This document shows, piece by piece, positions 63,104 to 64,000 of a stretch of DNA of 64,000 nt. The first letter of the stretch is position 1; every line of letters begins with the position of its first letter. A program made the translations under genes and the position numbers. Source of the stretch: Cruorifilaria tuberocauda (taxonomy: Eukaryota > Nematoda > Chromadorea > Rhabditida > Onchocercidae); NCBI GenBank assembly GCA_013365365.1, contig JABVXU010000050.1, positions 62,001 to 126,000 on the forward strand, in the 5' to 3' direction. The notes beneath the pieces are model-generated. The model had not been told where the DNA came from, made no database searches, and was given only the letters and a program-made list of their open reading frames with translations.

Positions 63104-64000
63104 CCCTAGAAATATACTTTTCAAAAATTTGTTGATTTTAAATGCTTCTTTTTATTCTTATTCAATTAAATTATTGGTTCAGTACGTCAGTAAGCAACAA
63201 TGATCAACAAATTTAACTGCAAGAATTAAGTCGTTTGAAATTCAAATATAGGAATGATGTAATATCAATCATAATTGTATAAAAATATCTATAAGGAATT
63301 CCTGAAGGTTAACAAGTAATCTCTATTAACCTACAGAACAGCAAAAAGTGCTGTAATTCTTACACATTGAAACGGGAGTTTTCGTTCTGTAGCATGGAGA
63401 AAATTCAGAAAATTAAAGGAATGAAAAGACATGATGGATTTTCTATTTGTCTTTCAAACTAATTTTATGATCTAACATCTCTTCTCAATTTGACTTGAAT
63501 TAATTAAGACTTCGTTTCAAAGGATTTTTTTTATAAATATATAACAGAAAGATAGAATTAAGGCGAAATAATTGCAGCAGCTAAATCTCAAAAACGTTGT
63601 CTTTTAAGTTTAGATTAAAAACCTTGTGAATGATTCAGTCGTCCCACTTGTGAATGGGTCTAAATCTGGATTTTATAAAATAACAAGATGGAGATTACTC
63701 AATGAGTGATCAGTTATAATCATTATCGCTTCCCAATTTTCTTAACAGAATACTAAATCCCAAATGCGTCTAACGGAAAAAAGAATTAAACCACAAAATC
63801 AATTACTACTACATATGTTTTCTTCATAGTTAATAACTACGCTTTTTTACAAGAGCAACACACACCTCAACTACTATCACTAGTATCAATTGGTATTTAA
63901 CAAATGAGTGATCAATCTTTGGGTTATCAAATCGTTCACTGGAATTCTTTAAATAATTGCGATATTTCATTTGTCTAGAAGTCTGAATCAATGAAAGAAA
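63104..64000. other. Upstream spacer of the phospholipase gene
   Basis: About 0.9 kb running to the window end. No open frame with motifs and no notable repeat. It should hold the promoter of the phospholipase gene. Confidence 0.6.

Noticed and set aside
1..64000. tRNA, rRNA, spliced-leader RNA, snRNA or CRISPR features
   Set aside because: I looked for T-loop consensus, the spliced-leader exon, U-snRNA core sequences and regular spaced repeats on both strands and recognised none; CRISPR is not expected in an animal genome.

Overview
The window is animal nuclear DNA and most likely comes from a nematode, probably a filarial worm or another Spirurina. The DNA is very AT-rich. Every recognisable gene is split by introns with GT donors and TTTCAG-type acceptors. 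Several start codons sit a few bases after a TTTCAG/TTGCAG site that has no upstream exon, which looks like spliced-leader trans-splicing. No database search was possible: gene calls rest on exon-by-exon translation, phase matching across introns and recognition of family motifs. The species is inference.

Layout, left to right. 1-8.2 kb holds no gene I can support, only low-complexity DNA. 8.2-10.2 kb (+): a catalytically dead carbonic anhydrase-related protein with an unusual N-terminus. 10.7-12.9 kb (-): a WTAP/Fl(2)d-like coiled-coil protein (m6A writer / splicing cofactor family), tail-to-tail with the previous gene. 13-17 kb: intergenic, with a 1.36-kb element bounded by inverted repeats and a broken basic ORF. 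17.3-20.8 kb (+): tRNA-dihydrouridine synthase 1. 20.8-22.4 kb: spacer with two near-perfect foldbacks. 22.5-24.0 kb (+): proteasome subunit beta-4. 24-31.8 kb: a long gene-poor, triplet-rich stretch. 31.8-32.4 kb (-): a single-exon RS-rich, single-membrane-pass protein I cannot name. 35.2-36.9 kb (+): a small arginine-rich protein with a CHTOP/FoP-type C-terminus. 41.6-46.4 kb (-): a 12-exon ZCCHC2/ZCCHC14-like protein with PX domain and zinc knuckle. 47.6-49.1 kb (-): dihydrofolate reductase, preceded by a possible 74-aa gene in an operon-like arrangement. 49.2-58.8 kb (+): a 24-exon THADA/Trm732 homologue, divergent from the DHFR unit. 59.9-63.1 kb (-): lysosomal phospholipase A2 (PLA2G15/LCAT family). 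63.1-64 kb: its upstream spacer.

The genes are mostly housekeeping: tRNA modification (DUS1, THADA), RNA methylation or splicing (WTAP), mRNA export (FoP-type), protein turnover (PSMB4), folate metabolism (DHFR) and lysosomal lipid turnover (PLA2G15). They do not form one pathway. I found no clear novel multi-gene system. The points most worth a second look are the WTAP homologue, the altered N-terminus of the CA-related protein, the DHFR operon with its GC-AG intron, the unnamed RS/transmembrane protein, and several inverted-repeat structures in spacers.
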